From: Trichosporon coremiiforme
Taxonomy: Eukaryota > Basidiomycota > Tremellomycetes > Trichosporonales > Trichosporonaceae
Reading direction: 5' to 3'
Assembly: GCA_039545355.1 (NCBI GenBank)
Contig: BCJJ01000013.1
Span: 791,980 to 855,979 of the forward strand
Length of the DNA: 64,000 bases
In this document: positions 10,550 to 22,115 of the stretch, one piece after another
Layout: each line of letters starts with the position of its first letter
Numbering within the stretch: position 1 is the stretch's first letter
The notes under the pieces: generated by a model
What the model was told of the DNA's origin: nothing
Seen by the model: the letters and a program-made list of their open reading frames with translations, nothing else
The model's database searches: none
Made by a program: the position numbers and the translations under genes

Positions 10550-11420
10550 ATGTTCGGAGCCATTGTCGCCGGTCGATTGGTGTAAGTGGCCGCTTTCTTC
10601 TAGCTGAAAGGAGGTACTCCAGCTGACGACAGGCAAACAAACCTCCAGCAGATGTAAGCTGTTTCGCGCCCTGCACAAGTAGCTGACGCCAGCGACGAGA
10701 CGCACTTCGTCTTCCTGCTCGAGAACCCCTATGAGATCCACCACCTCACTGTCTTCCTGACGGGAACGCCCTTCCCCGAAGGTTACGGCGCGACGGTGCA
10801 CTATGCGTGGCCGAATGCGCCAAACGACTGGATCGCGCTGGGAGGGTGAGTCTGACGAGCCGCGAAACGGCGAGGTAGAAGGGCGTCAGCTTCGCCTTTC
10901 GTGGGCTTAAGCATGACAAGCTCACCGCGCAGCTGGGATCGAAACAGGAGCTAACTCCCAGCCTTACGAACGCGCGCCCCAGCGCAATTTACAAAGTCAC
11001 CCCTCCCCCGAATCAAGCCCCGGGCCCGGCCCAGGTCGGAATCGAGATTGCGCCCCTGGCCACGGTCGACGCGCTCGTGCAGCAGCGCGCAGCGAGTCGG
11101 GAGAAGGGCGCCGAGATTGCGGCCAAAGTCGACGTGGGCAAGGTTGCCGAGAAGGTCGTTAAGAATGTACGTGTGCTCCTGGGAGCGGAGGTTGCGGATA
11201 GAGAAAGAGAGAGCAGGCAGCCTCGCACTCGCAGCTCCCTACGCTCCCTGCTCGGTGCTCTGCTAACTTCCAGTTGTGGAACTACCTCCACTCCTTCGGC
11301 GACGCGCCGCTGACGCCGCAAACCCCGATCCCGCTCTCAGTCTTCCAGAAGTGGTACGACAATTTCACGCGCAAGCTTGGTAATGACCGGGGCGCGTCCT
11401 TCCTCGACCGCGAGGACTAG
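10550..11420 (+). CDS. OPI10: Hikeshi / Opi10 family protein
   Basis: In animals and fission yeast Hikeshi carries Hsp70 into the nucleus during heat stress; in budding yeast Opi10 is linked to inositol phenotypes. Five exons (10550-10581, 10633-10653, 10693-10845, 10962-11166, 11274-11420) give 185 residues, close to the usual ~195. The opening MFGAIVAGRLVQTN matches the family N-terminus, followed by DETHFVF, the phenylalanine-rich NPYEIHHLTVFLTGT block, PFPEGYGATV and PSAIYKV. The C-terminal LSVFQKWYDNF matches the conserved VLKWYENF end. Exon 2 is a 21-nt microexon encoding most of VQTNLQQI. The reading frame is continuous through all four junctions, and no single ORF longer than about 80 codons covers the gene. 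Confidence 0.93.
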
Positions 11421-11471
11421 GCCCGAGGCTGGGCGGGCTAGACAATACCATATATAATGCATCATGAACAT

Positions 11472-13942
11472 CTACGCGTCTATCGTGGCTTCTTCCTTTT
11501 GCTTTCCCTTCTCGCTCCCCTCTCCAATCGCCGCCTCGACCGCCACAACTTCCGTTTCCGGAGTGGACTCCGCCTGAGTCTGCTCTGACTGAGCTTCCGC
11601 CTGAACCTGCGGCTGAGCCGAAGACTGGGACTGGAGCTGAGCAGCCGGAGTCGGAGGCTGGGCGACTTGTGGCGGCAACTCGGCCAGAGGGGAAATGGCA
11701 GGCGCAGGCCGCGAGAACAGGGGCGTGACTGCCGGTTCGGGCGTCAGACTCCGCGCGACACTGCTCCAGGGCGCGTCAACTTCGCGCGTGATGTGGTGAG
11801 GCGAGGAGGGGTGTTGGGGGCCCGAGCTGGGGGGACTTGGGGTGGAACGGGGGAGGACACTGCTCGAGTCGGCTCGGCTGGAGCTGCTTGCTGGAGCTGG
11901 AGCGGTGGACGACGTAGATGCAGTGGACGGAGCAGGCTGAGCGGAAGGAGCGGAAGGAGCAGTGGAATGACCCGCGGCATCCTCAAAGTCCCACGCGCTC
12001 TTCAGACGACTCAGCTCCGTGACGAGTCCCCAGACTTGCCTGTCAACTGCTCTCAATGCCGACAGTCTCTGGTCGAGCGCAGCGCGGGCCTCAGCCCTCG
12101 ATCCAGGCGCCTGGGCCAAACGAGACAACTCGCTGACCGTCGTTCCAGGCGAACCGATGCCAGCTTCACTGAGGTACGCCCTCTGGGTCGGCGCCTCGTC
12201 CCAGCTCCTCTCCCTCTCCTTGCCCTTGCCTTTCTCGAACCGCCTAAGCGCAGCTGCAGCAGCAGCGTGGCGGAGGGGCATGTCGTTTTCGTCGAAGAGC
12301 TCGTCGGGGGCGCGGCCGCGCTGTCCCGGGAGCGTGAAGACAGGCGGGGCTTGCGAACTGCTCGGCGTCGCTGTACCTGAGCGCGTTTCGGGCCATCGAG
12401 GAGCGGCGCCGAGAGGTGGACGCACGAATCGACCCGGCGTGATCGGCGCACCCCAAATTGACCGCTGGCGCTCCTCATCGCTCGATGGAAGGGCTCGGGT
12501 CTCGCTCGGCGTCTGGGCGGCGCTCGATGGCTGGTTCGGGACGGGGATCGGGGGCGCATCACCGTTCACGGGTGGGAGACGGAAGTACTCCTCAAACACG
12601 GCGCGGGTGTTGTCTGCCGCTGCCTGTGCCACTCCAGCGGCAACGGCGGCAGCCTGCGGTTGCGGCCGAGGTTGCGGGGCGTCGGGCTGGTTCGCCTGAT
12701 TCTGCTGGTTCTGCTCGGCGTTCTGGGGCTCTTGCGGGCGAGGGGTAGCCGGCGGACGGACGGGCGAAAGGACATCCCGGCGACACGTCGGGCACGCCTG
12801 CTGCCTCTCAAGCCAGGAGCGAAGACAGTGGAAGTGGAAGATGTGTCCGCATGCGAGCTTCTTCGGCGTGACATTCGGTCCGTCGCTATCCGGCTCCGAG
12901 CCCTCGCCGCGCGACACCATCTCTTCGCGACAGATGATGCAGGTGTGGTCACCGCTCGCCTCGAGTTCAGCCGCCGTCGCGTCGGGGTACTGCTCGTCCA
13001 TGTTGCGGGTTGCGCGGCGGTATCGCATGAGGTCGGACCAGCGGGCCATGAACGAGCGCAGAGTCATGTAGACGTCGCGGAGGATGTGGATCGGGAAGCC
13101 ATGGTTGAGGAAGATGACGATGCAGAAGATGAGATAGGTCAGCAGCTTGGCAAAGTCGACGGCCAGGTCGATGTAGAACAGGTACATCGACTTTTCCTCC
13201 CAAACAGGGGCGTCGACGCGGCCACGCGCGTGCCGCAGGTCCATGATGCCAACGATGTAGCGTCCCCAGATACCGATGATGGACGCGATGAGGATGGCAA
13301 ACTCGGACGCGAAGAGGACATTCGCAGTGTGACCCTGCAGACTTATTGAGGACTGCACCGCGTACACGAACAGCACGAGGTCCGCAACCGTCAGCACGCT
13401 CATGACCGAAGCCATGCGGACGTGGTACGACGTCGGCGGGCCGGGAGGGGGCACCTGGTCCATCTGTGGTAAGCTAATCGAAGACCTGAGGCGCAGCTCA
13501 CATAGTCGACGCGGTCGCCCGAAACCCAGTGGAAGCACTTGAGGAAGACGAGCACGCCATAAAAAGCAAGGAAGGTCGCGCTAAAGTCCTCGCGGAAGAT
13601 GGTGAGTGCGAGCAGCGACTCGGTCAGAAAGATCCACAGCCGCTCAAACATGTGCTCGTACTCGATCTGGCGCAGCGTGCCGAAGAAGACTCGTTTGAAC
13701 GCGATTCCCGCCAGAATCGCGAGGAACAGCACAAAGTTGCCGAGCACCTGCGTGTCAGCTATCGGCGGAGCCTTAGGGAGCTTGCCACCTCCGAGGACGT
13801 GATGACTCACCATCAGGCTCCCACTGCTCTTGCCGAGGGCCACGGCTGCGGCGAAGAAGTTGGGCCGCGAGCGCACCGCATTCACAATGACGGAGCCCGT
13901 CAGACCCGTCGAGAGCAGGCCATAGGCGACGAGGCGCCTCAT
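11472..13942 (-). CDS. HRD1: ERAD E3 ubiquitin ligase Hrd1 (synoviolin)
   Basis: An ER membrane RING ligase that ubiquitinates misfolded proteins during retrotranslocation. Three exons (13942-13811, 13747-13502, 13463-11472) give 789 residues. The N-terminus holds several hydrophobic spans with the conserved YEHMFERLW, REDF and CFHWVSGDRVDYM blocks, plus RATRNMDEQYPDAT before the RING. The RING-H2 at about 301-355 shows CIIC, CGHIFHFHC and CPTC. The tail from about 360 is Pro/Ser/Ala/Gln-rich and disordered, with a short Arg/Lys-rich stretch. The intron at 13748-13810 is 63 nt, a multiple of three without a stop, so an unspliced form would keep the frame and insert 21 residues in the membrane domain. 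The second intron is 38 nt. Confidence 0.95.
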
Positions 13943-14664
13943 GGTGACAATGTCTCAGTCGCTTTGAAAAGGTGGTAAGGATGCGACTCGTTCACTAGTC
14001 ACTCCACCCTCAGTGACGGTCGTGACGACGGGTAATACCGGCGTGCGTCGCGGGGCAGTGTCAACAAGTATGAAGGCGAGTGTCGAGCACTTTTGGGAAG
14101 CACAGATCTCGACGGCGTCGGACTTGTTTTGACGGCGTTCAGCGGGACGAGCAATCGGCTAGCCCCGCTGTCCCGTGCGATGGGCGGTCAAGTGCGGAAA
14201 AGAATGGATGCTGTCGACCAGTAGCAACGAGTGCCAGGAGACTCGGGGATGAGGTCTGGTGCTGGCGGTCGTGAAGTGGGAGGTGTGTGGGTGGTTGATG
14301 GGGATGAGTGTGATGGTGCCGAAACAAGCGCAGTCAGCGCTCAGGTCGGGTAGACCGAAACGTCACCGTCGTCACCGCTGGTGTTTGACGTGGCGGTGGC
14401 AAAGTCAAGGCCGGGTGGAGGTTCTTCGGTCCGCACCGTACGCGCGCCGCTCCTGGTCGACTCGTGCAGGTGCGCTTATCTCGTCCCGACTAGCGGCTTG
14501 CATGGGACTCTCCATCGGACGCCGGAAGCTGCAAGCTGCAAAGTATTCATGCAGACTGACACATTATGCATTAATCACTGGCAATCTTCCGTCTACTACA
14601 TCTGTGATCTCTACGTGGCTCCTCTCTCTCCCGAGCCCATCTTCCTACGCTCGCGGCACTGTAT
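13943..14664. other. Intergenic region upstream of HRD1
   Basis: About 720 bases between the HRD1 start and the Nup155/170 stop, both on the minus strand. It should hold the HRD1 promoter and the 3' UTR of the nucleoporin upstream. The short open frames have no coding character, and no repeat or RNA gene was seen. Confidence 0.5.
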
Positions 14665-17600
14665 CTAGAACGTGCTCGCCTTGTTCTTGGCCGCTTGGAG
14701 CGTCTTGCGCGTCTGGTCGTTGCCCTTCTCGCCCCCCTTGGGGTGGCGGAGGAGGTAGCTCGTAGTGTACTGCTCGACCTCGGCGGGCGGCAGCTGGCAC
14801 TTGCCATCGACCCACTGCTGGAGGACGACGGCGGCCTCCTCGGCGTAGAACTCGCGCTGGTCCGTCTCCTCGCTGAGCGCTACAATCGTGTCCCACAGCT
14901 CCCTGGCACCGACGCCTCCGGCGAGGAGGGCGCGGGTAGTCCACCCCGGCTCGCCGTGGAGCTCGCTCGTGAGCCCGTAAATGAGCGGAAGGACAATGTC
15001 GAGCGGCGCCGCCTCCGACGGGTAGAACCGCCGCATCAGGCTCGAGATCTGCTTCGAGAGCGCAGGGATGTTGCCCTCCTCCTTGCGCAAGAGCTCAAGC
15101 CAGACCGCCTGGCATACCGCCTCGACGCGCGTGTCCGCCGTCTTGAGGATGAGGAGGATGCATTCGAAGAGACGCAGGGGTCGGGCAAAGTCCTGGTACA
15201 GGTCGTCCAGCGTGAGGAGGGCCGCGTTCAGCGCCTCGAGCGGCGCGATCTTCTCCGCCTCGTCCATGCCCGGGTGGCCCACGATGGCGCGCACAACCTC
15301 GAGCTGCACCTGCGCGACGTCGACGCGCTCTTGCAGAGAGGTCAGGAACTCGACGTCCTCGGTGCCGACGCACGCCGCCGACTGCGCATTCGTAAGCGCC
15401 TGAGCGAGGTAGTACACGCGGTCCTCGAGCTTGATATCCGAGCCGTCCTGCACCATGGCGAGCGACTGCAGCGCCTTGGCCGCAGAGAGGTACTCCTCCC
15501 TCCTGGCGTAGAACTTCCACAGCAAGTCCCTCCGCTCCGGCACGGTCGAGAACGTCTCGTGCAGGTACTTCTCGATGTAGGGCGTGTCGAACTCGAGCAG
15601 CTGCTCGGGGCGGCCCATCTCCACAATCCAGTCGTAGAGGTAGAAGTGGAAAAGCTCGTCGTCGCTCTGGATCGCGAGCGCGTACGCCTCGTCGCGGATC
15701 GTGGCGGCGTTGTCTGGTCGGTTGGCCGCAACGGCGTGCGAGAGCGCGGCGTCGTAGTCGCCGAGCGCGAGGACGACGAGCGCATAGCACTCCTGCCGCT
15801 GCAGCATGAACTCGCGCCGCGGGTCGTCCTTGTGCTGTCCGTCGCGGACGTAGTCGCCCGCCTTGTCGTTCGGGTCGATCTCGGTCGCAACGCGCAACGG
15901 GAGCTCGATAGCGCCCCGGATGTCCTTCAAGTCGCGGTATCGCTTCGTCACGTCCTCGAGGCGGGGGAAGACGGCACGCGCGGCGGACGCGGACGCACGG
16001 CCGAACAACCGCAGCGACTCAGTCAGCTGCTCGTTGCGCTCGATCGGGTCGCGCGTGTTCTCCGCGCGCCGCAGGGCCTCCTCGGCACGGTACAGGACGA
16101 CGTCTCCGGGCTCAACGAAGGTGCCGCAGCGCTGCTGCAGGATCGACGACAATGTGTCGATGCTGAGCTCGGCACCGATCTGCAGCTCGATGAGCGCGGT
16201 GACCAGCTGGCGCGCAATTTCCCTTCCACCCTGGCTCGTCAGTAGACCCTGGTACGTCAGGCTCGACATGGCCTGCTGCGTCTGTGGCTTGCACTTGGCA
16301 ATGACGTCCGGAAGCTTGTAGTCGGACAGCAGAAGGATGAAGGAAATCGCCTCGATGCTCTGCTTCAGCAGCGTCGTGAGGCCGTGCATCGAAAGCTCCT
16401 CCTGCTCCCACGCGAGGCGGTGGTCACCATCGGCCTGATGACGCGGGAACGGGTGATCCTCGACGACCTTTAGCAGCTTGGCGAGGTTCTGCTGCACCTC
16501 GAGAAGCGTCTTCTCGGGGACAGCGAGCTTCTGCATGCCCTTCGGGGCGGGTACAGTGACCTTGTTGTCCCAAATTGGGCGGAGGAGACGAGCAATGGAA
16601 AGCGCGTAGCCATCGTGGCGAGGCGAGTAGCTGATGGTGCGGGCGCCGTTCGACGACGTCTGGATGACGGGCGGGTCGCATGTCAGGAGAATGTTCATGG
16701 CGGTCGAGGAGACATCGGGCTGCTTGGCAGACGTGTCGGCGGCGAGCTGGTAGCACATGGCGGCGACCTGGATACGGCCGAATGCGGTGCCGCACGTCTT
16801 GGCGGCCTCCTCCTTCTCCAACCCGATGTCGTCCTGGTACATATCGACAGGGCGGGGCTGGAGCGCCCAGAACATGCCACTGTTAGTGAGGATGAGGAAC
16901 TGGCGAGCGTCGACGGTAGCCTCGCGCGGGAGCTGCGACAGCGCGACGCCGTCTGGCCTGCGGAGGGCTGGCGTCGAGGTTGCCGGGTTCGTCTTGGTGA
17001 CCTCGGCGATGGTCCAGACCTGGGCGGGGATGGTACCGCTCTCGACCCACTCCTGCAGGATCGGCTGCGAGTACATCGTCTGGCCAGGCTGGGTGTGGGC
17101 GTTCTCGCGTTGGCTCGAGATGCGGCCGGCAGCCGTCGTGACGTAGCTGACGACCGTCTTGCTCGTGTCATCAACCTTGACGGCGATCATGGTTCCGGAC
17201 GAGTAGAAGGAGTTGGCGTCAGCCTTGGTGCAGCCGGGCGGCGGCGGGCGGTGTCCGATCAGGCTCAGCATACCCGAGCTGCCGGGGTAGAAGCCGGCGG
17301 CACCGAGGTAGAGACGCGAGCCGTTGGCAGAGATAGCGACGATCCAGACCTTCTTGCTCTCGCAGCTACGGACGGGGGCGATGTTGACAATCTTGGCGGC
17401 CTGGTGCTGAGGGGCCGATCCGCCATAGTTGAGACGGAGCAGATCGCTCCGCGCGTGGACGTACTTGCCCCTGCTCTCGAACTTGGTGCCGGACACGTCG
17501 AACCACTCAATGGTACCGTTAGACTGCAGAGTGTAGAGGCGGTTCTGTTGCGGGTCGAGGACAAACTTCTCGATACCCTCGCGGTTCGCCGGGGTGAACA

Positions 17601-18698
17601 GGGACGGAACCCAGTTGGCGATGACGGACGAGGTACGGTTCGTGATCCACATCTTCGTTCCATTTCCGAACCACCCGCTGTTGGCAGTGTACTCGAGCTC
17701 GTAGATATCCCTGTTGTGACCAAGGAGGAACACGCGTCCCTCGTCGGTGCCCTGGACCTCGACGAATTGCGTCGGCGAGTCGACCTCAAAGTCGGTCGTG
17801 TACATCGAGAGTTCGCCATTGTCCTCTTGCGAGAGACCGAGCATCTTTGTCCGCGACGCAGTCGAGATGATGAGCAGGTGCGTGATGCCGTCGATGAACA
17901 CATCCTTCCGCGCGCGCACCAGACCGACGACCTGGATCTCGCCCGCCATCTGGTCGTAGCGGCTGAACTCGCGTCCGTCGTTGTAGTTCCAGAGGAACAG
18001 CCGGTTCTCGACAACGAACCACGCCCGCTCAATCTCCTCGAAAATACCCATTCGCGCGGCCACATGCTTGTCTGTTTGTCAGCTCAACACCAGAAAAACA
18101 ACTCACGGCTCAGCTCAGAGTGCAGGGAATCCGGGATCGGGACGTTCTTCAAGATACGCATGTTGAGGAACGCCTTCGAGTCGGCAGGCGGCCGGACGTA
18201 GACAGGCTCAGCGGCTGGAGTCAGTTACTCGTGACATCATGTTGACTCACAAGGAGCAAAGAGGTCTCCGAGGTCGGGCGAAATCTCATTGTCGCTCGTG
18301 AGGCTACGGTCGATCTTCCCTCGTGCCCGTCCCAGAGGTCCGTAGACAGGGTCCTCGTCCTTAGTGACGGTCTCGAGCTGCTGTGGCTGCAGCGCCGGCA
18401 CAGTCACGGCCGACTGATATCCGTACCCCTGCCTAGCATTCCAGCCGCCGTAACCTGGCGTGCTCAGCGTGCCCGTGTTAGGGGCCGAGAGCGCTCCGGT
18501 CTGGGAGTGCGTGTGCTGGTGCTGGCCGAAGGGGATGTGGATGTGCGGAAGGTGGGGGAGGTGCAGGCCGTGCTGCTCCTGATGTTGCTGCTGCTGCTGG
18601 CCATAGTTACCGACCGTGTTGCTCGGCTGACCGCCAGCAGGGAGCGCAGGGTATACTGGCTGCTGCTGGTATCCGCCGTAGGCCTGCTGGTAGGACAT
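14665..18698 (-). CDS. NUP170: Nuclear pore inner-ring nucleoporin Nup155/Nup170
   Basis: A scaffold of the inner ring of the nuclear pore, with a beta-propeller followed by a long alpha-solenoid. Three exons (18698-18251, 18214-18107, 18071-14665) give 1320 residues, in the family range of about 1300-1500. Residues 1-150 are Tyr/Gln/Gly/His-rich and probably disordered. The family signature begins around the exon 2/3 junction: RMGIFEEIERAWFVVENRLF and FLWNYNDGREF, the classic Nup155 opening of the propeller, then GLVRARKDVFIDGITHLL. The second half is helical with the conserved AREE-type segments (KFYARREEYLSAAKAL). Both introns are extremely short (35 and 36 nt) with CTGAC branch sites. Confidence 0.94.
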
Positions 18699-19222
18699 GT
18701 TGGGCGGTTCGGGATGTCGGTGTCGGGTTGGAGGTGATCAGCCGTCACGCAGCCGGGGCCGGAGCTTCTTCACAGCGGGGTTCTCTGGGTGCGTTTGTCG
18801 GCAGCCGTGCCCTTGCTGTGCGGATTGGTGGCCGGGGACACGAAGAACGGTAGACAGAAAATAAGTGATGACAGCGATGACGGGCTAATGTTTCCAGACG
18901 TAACACAATCGAGCTTCGAAAGTGTGAGCAAAACCCACGTGGAATAGCTCCCGCACACCCGTCCAAACAATGGGCCCTTGGCGTCATTGCCTCCACCAGA
19001 GCTTTGCAGTGCGGTGGCAGGCGTGCACAGCGGGTTGTTACTGCATTTGTGCTGCGCTGCGTGACCCCTTTGTCAGTGCATGAGATTCAATGCCATGAAA
19101 TAGGTGCGGCAGAGAAGTATGCATGTACTCGGAAAGTACGTAGGGTATATAGTTTTGTTGTATGGAGTGCGACACGCCCGTCCTCGCTCACAGCGACGGA
19201 ACGGGTAGACAAAATGTCAGGT
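18699..19222. other. Intergenic region, Nup155/170 promoter and PMT4 3' flank
   Basis: About 520 bases. It should hold the promoter of the nucleoporin at its left end and the 3' UTR of PMT4 at its right end. No repeat or RNA gene seen. Confidence 0.5.
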
Positions 19223-21798
19223 CTAGTTGCCCCCAATGATCATAGTGTCCTCGCCAATTTTGACGTCGTGGATGACCTTGGGCTCAAAGTGGAGCGTCCA
19301 GGTGGAGAGCATCTTCCTGCGTCCGACCTGCTCGGGCGTAAGAGAGGTGCCGTAAGTGAACGGCGCGAGGAACCAGAAGCACCACAGGACGATCGCGAAA
19401 AGTGCGGTCATGATGTAGAGCTTGCGGCCAGTGAGGGACACGCGGCTGACGGGACGGAGGCGGGTGCGCGGGCCAGCCTTGGACATGGGGTAGTTGACCG
19501 CCTCGACGAGGACAAAGTTGATGACTCCGCCGGCAACGAGCGCGCTGGCAAGGTGCGCGGGGAGGTAGTGGTGGAGGAAACGCTGGCGCGCCATGGTGAA
19601 GAAGGGGAAGTAGTGGAAGGCCCACGCGAGCAGGAAGAAGCCCGTGTTGCGGTAGAGGCGGTTGCGGATCGCGGACTCGATAGGCTCGATCCCACGGCGG
19701 CGAGCGATCATATCAGCCGCGAGGACGCCGACAAAGATCGACAGGGCGATGGAGCAGATCCAATAGTCGAGCAGGTTACCGATCATGTACACCTGCTGGT
19801 TCGTGTCGGCGTCGGTCCAGAAGGAGACACCCGAAAGGGAGAACGGCCACTCGATCGGCTGCGAGGCGTACGGGTGGTCAGACGAAAGCCCGGCGTTGTG
19901 CTGCAGCATAAGGATCTGGAGCTCCCACCACTTCTTCAGGAAGGGCATCTTGCGTACGGGCTTCTCGTCGACGTGCGCGGTGCGGTTCTGGAAGTCCTGG
20001 CCCTGGCCGTCTTCAATAATCTCGTCCACGATCCACGTGAGAGCGGGGTCGTCGGCCTTCTTGTTGCCGTTCACCTCCTGCTGTTTGTGGGCCCAGTCCG
20101 GAAGGGCAACTTTGTGCGTCCACAGCCAGACGTGCGTCTTCATGTGCATGAGCTTGATGTGCGACGAGAGCGACTTGATCGGCTCGCCGTCGTGCGCGTC
20201 CTCGACCTTGAGCTGGAAGTACGTCTCGTCCTTGCGCTCCTCGTTGTCAGGGTCGACCGTGGTGAACTCGGTGTTGGTCGGCATCGTGGGCGAGGCAACG
20301 TCGTGGGTAAGGAGGATAGTGTTCGTACCCACGTGGCGCAGCTGGACAATGTCGTTCTGGCGAACGACACGACCGCGTCCGGTTTCAGGGATCTCACGGG
20401 TGGGGAGGATCTGCCAGTGGTTGTTCGTGTCGTTGAACTGGTAGCAGGTGACCTGCTGGCCCTGGGAGCTGATGCGGCCGTCCGGGTAGCGCAGCGGGTA
20501 CTTGTCGGGGTGGGAGTGGAGGAACTGCTTAGAGTCCTTGTGCTTGAGGAGGATCGTGTCGTAGTAGCGGACCTCCTGCGCGTTCAGGAGCAGCTCGTTG
20601 CCCTGGAGCGTCTCCTGGAACGCGGGAGACATGAACGAGTCGCCAGGACCAGAAAACTTGAGGATCTTGAAGTGGACCCAGAAGAAGGAAAGGTAGAGGA
20701 TGAAGGGGAAAACGATGAGACCGATGGCGCGGTAGATGAAGTGCTTCCACCAGTATGCCTGGGTTGTCAGCTATCGTACGCTGCGTGGAGAGCTCACCAT
20801 GGTGTGCCCACGCTTGATGTCGAGGATCTCCCAAAGATCCCAGATAACGGCAGAGCCGACGGTAAAGAACGTGAAGAGGCCGACCATCTTGCAGCCGAGG
20901 GTGCAGGCCAGAGAGAAACCGGTCGCCAAGAGCCAGAACCACCACTCCTGCGTAAACTCGCGGTAACGCATCTGGTGGAACTTGACGTAGGTGAAAAGGG
21001 TGAGCGCCATGAAGAGGCAGAGGGCGGCGTCAAGGAGAATCAAACGGGTCTGGGTGATGTGACCGTTGTCTGCAGGTGTCAGCTATACCACAGCACCTAG
21101 CTCACCGAAGAGAACAAGGAAAGCGGAGAAGGCGGAAATGGCAATGGGGTACCCGGACTCGCGCATGATGGCGTAGACGAGGGGAATGGTGACAGCACCC
21201 ATGACAGCGACGAAGCTGCGCATCGCGACGTATGGCACGCCGGCCTCGATGTAGTCGTCGCCGATCGAGTTGAAGCCGAAGGAGCCGTTGTATCCGACGA
21301 ACCAGCCCGCAAGCGCGTTCAGCATCTTGGCCAGCGGGGGGTGCACGTCGAAGTAGTACTCGCGCCGAAGGTACTGGTTCGCGAAGCCGCCGAAATGCAC
21401 CTCGTCGAACACGACCTGGTTCGGATGCCGGATACCCCAGAAGCGCACGCAGACGGCAGCGAACGTGAGCGCCAGAGCGACGGCGTACGACGTCAGTCGC
21501 TCCTGGCGCAGGTCCTCGGCGTGGAGAACGGGGCGGACGGGGTCGACACGCTGGACGTTAGCTGAGGCTTACAACTGAAAGCTCATGGTCGGGGGCAGTG
21601 GAGGCGGGGGGCTGAAGCGGGGCAGGTGTGGACACCGGAGGGCGGGGGTGGTGGAACGAACTCCGGGGCCGTTTGTTGTTGCCGGAAGCCAAAGTTCGCC
21701 AGTAACGCGATACTCACTTTCCGCTCCTCATACTTCTCAGAAACGGGCAGAGGCGGGCTGTTGCCGCGTGGCCGGCGGTTGCGCGCCTGTACCGACAT
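19223..21798 (-). CDS. PMT4: Dolichyl-phosphate-mannose:protein O-mannosyltransferase, Pmt4 type
   Basis: Starts O-mannosylation of secretory and membrane proteins in the ER lumen. Four exons (21798-21718, 21550-21106, 21069-20798, 20758-19223) give 777 residues, the expected size. The N-terminus is cytosolic and basic. The first luminal loop holds the catalytic acidic pair D76-E77 in FDEVHFGGF, and DVHPPLAKM follows. The central luminal MIR region shows HSHPDKYPLRYPDGRISS and QGQQVTCYQFNDTNNHWQ. This matches Pmt4 better than Pmt1/Pmt2, as do GPGDSFMSPAFQ and the FILYLSFFWVHF span. Several C-terminal hydrophobic spans follow. The first intron (167 nt) is less certain than the 36- and 39-nt ones, so the first 27 residues could be wrong. 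Confidence 0.9.
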
Positions 21799-22115
21799 TG
21801 ACGTTGGTTGGTGGTGGGTTGAAAGGAGAGTTAGGTTGAAAAATGTGGTCCGGATACCTTGAGGCCCGTTGAACGCGTCGCGACCGCCAAATAGCCGTCG
21901 ACGTGGCCGGAGATCGCGTGGCGGAGGAGGTGGCGATTGGGGCATTCTTCCGGTTATTTTTGCGGACCATAAGCCTCCTTTGCACTGTATCTTCATCACT
22001 GCCAGTATGCATGCATACATACATCGTCGGCACAGACGCTTCGAGCCAACAAGAGATGCATTATGCAAAGGGGTAAGAATACAACGAATGAACAACAACA
22101 CGCGCCCTGACAAGT
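21799..22115. other. Spacer, PMT4 promoter and SNF2 gene 3' end
   Basis: 317 bases between the PMT4 start and the stop codon of the upstream SNF2 gene. A short stretch at about 22004-22024 is rich in GCAT/ACAT steps. Nothing else seen. Confidence 0.5.

Noticed and set aside
14695..18201. Long + strand frames (516 and 528 codons) across the nucleoporin gene
   Set aside because: Antisense shadows of NUP170 with the same compositional signature. The minus strand has clear Nup155/170 motifs.
19004..21100. A 698-codon + strand frame across PMT4
   Set aside because: A shadow of the PMT4 exons on the other strand. It crosses real introns without changing character, and its translation is Arg/Asp/Val/Glu-rich without motifs.
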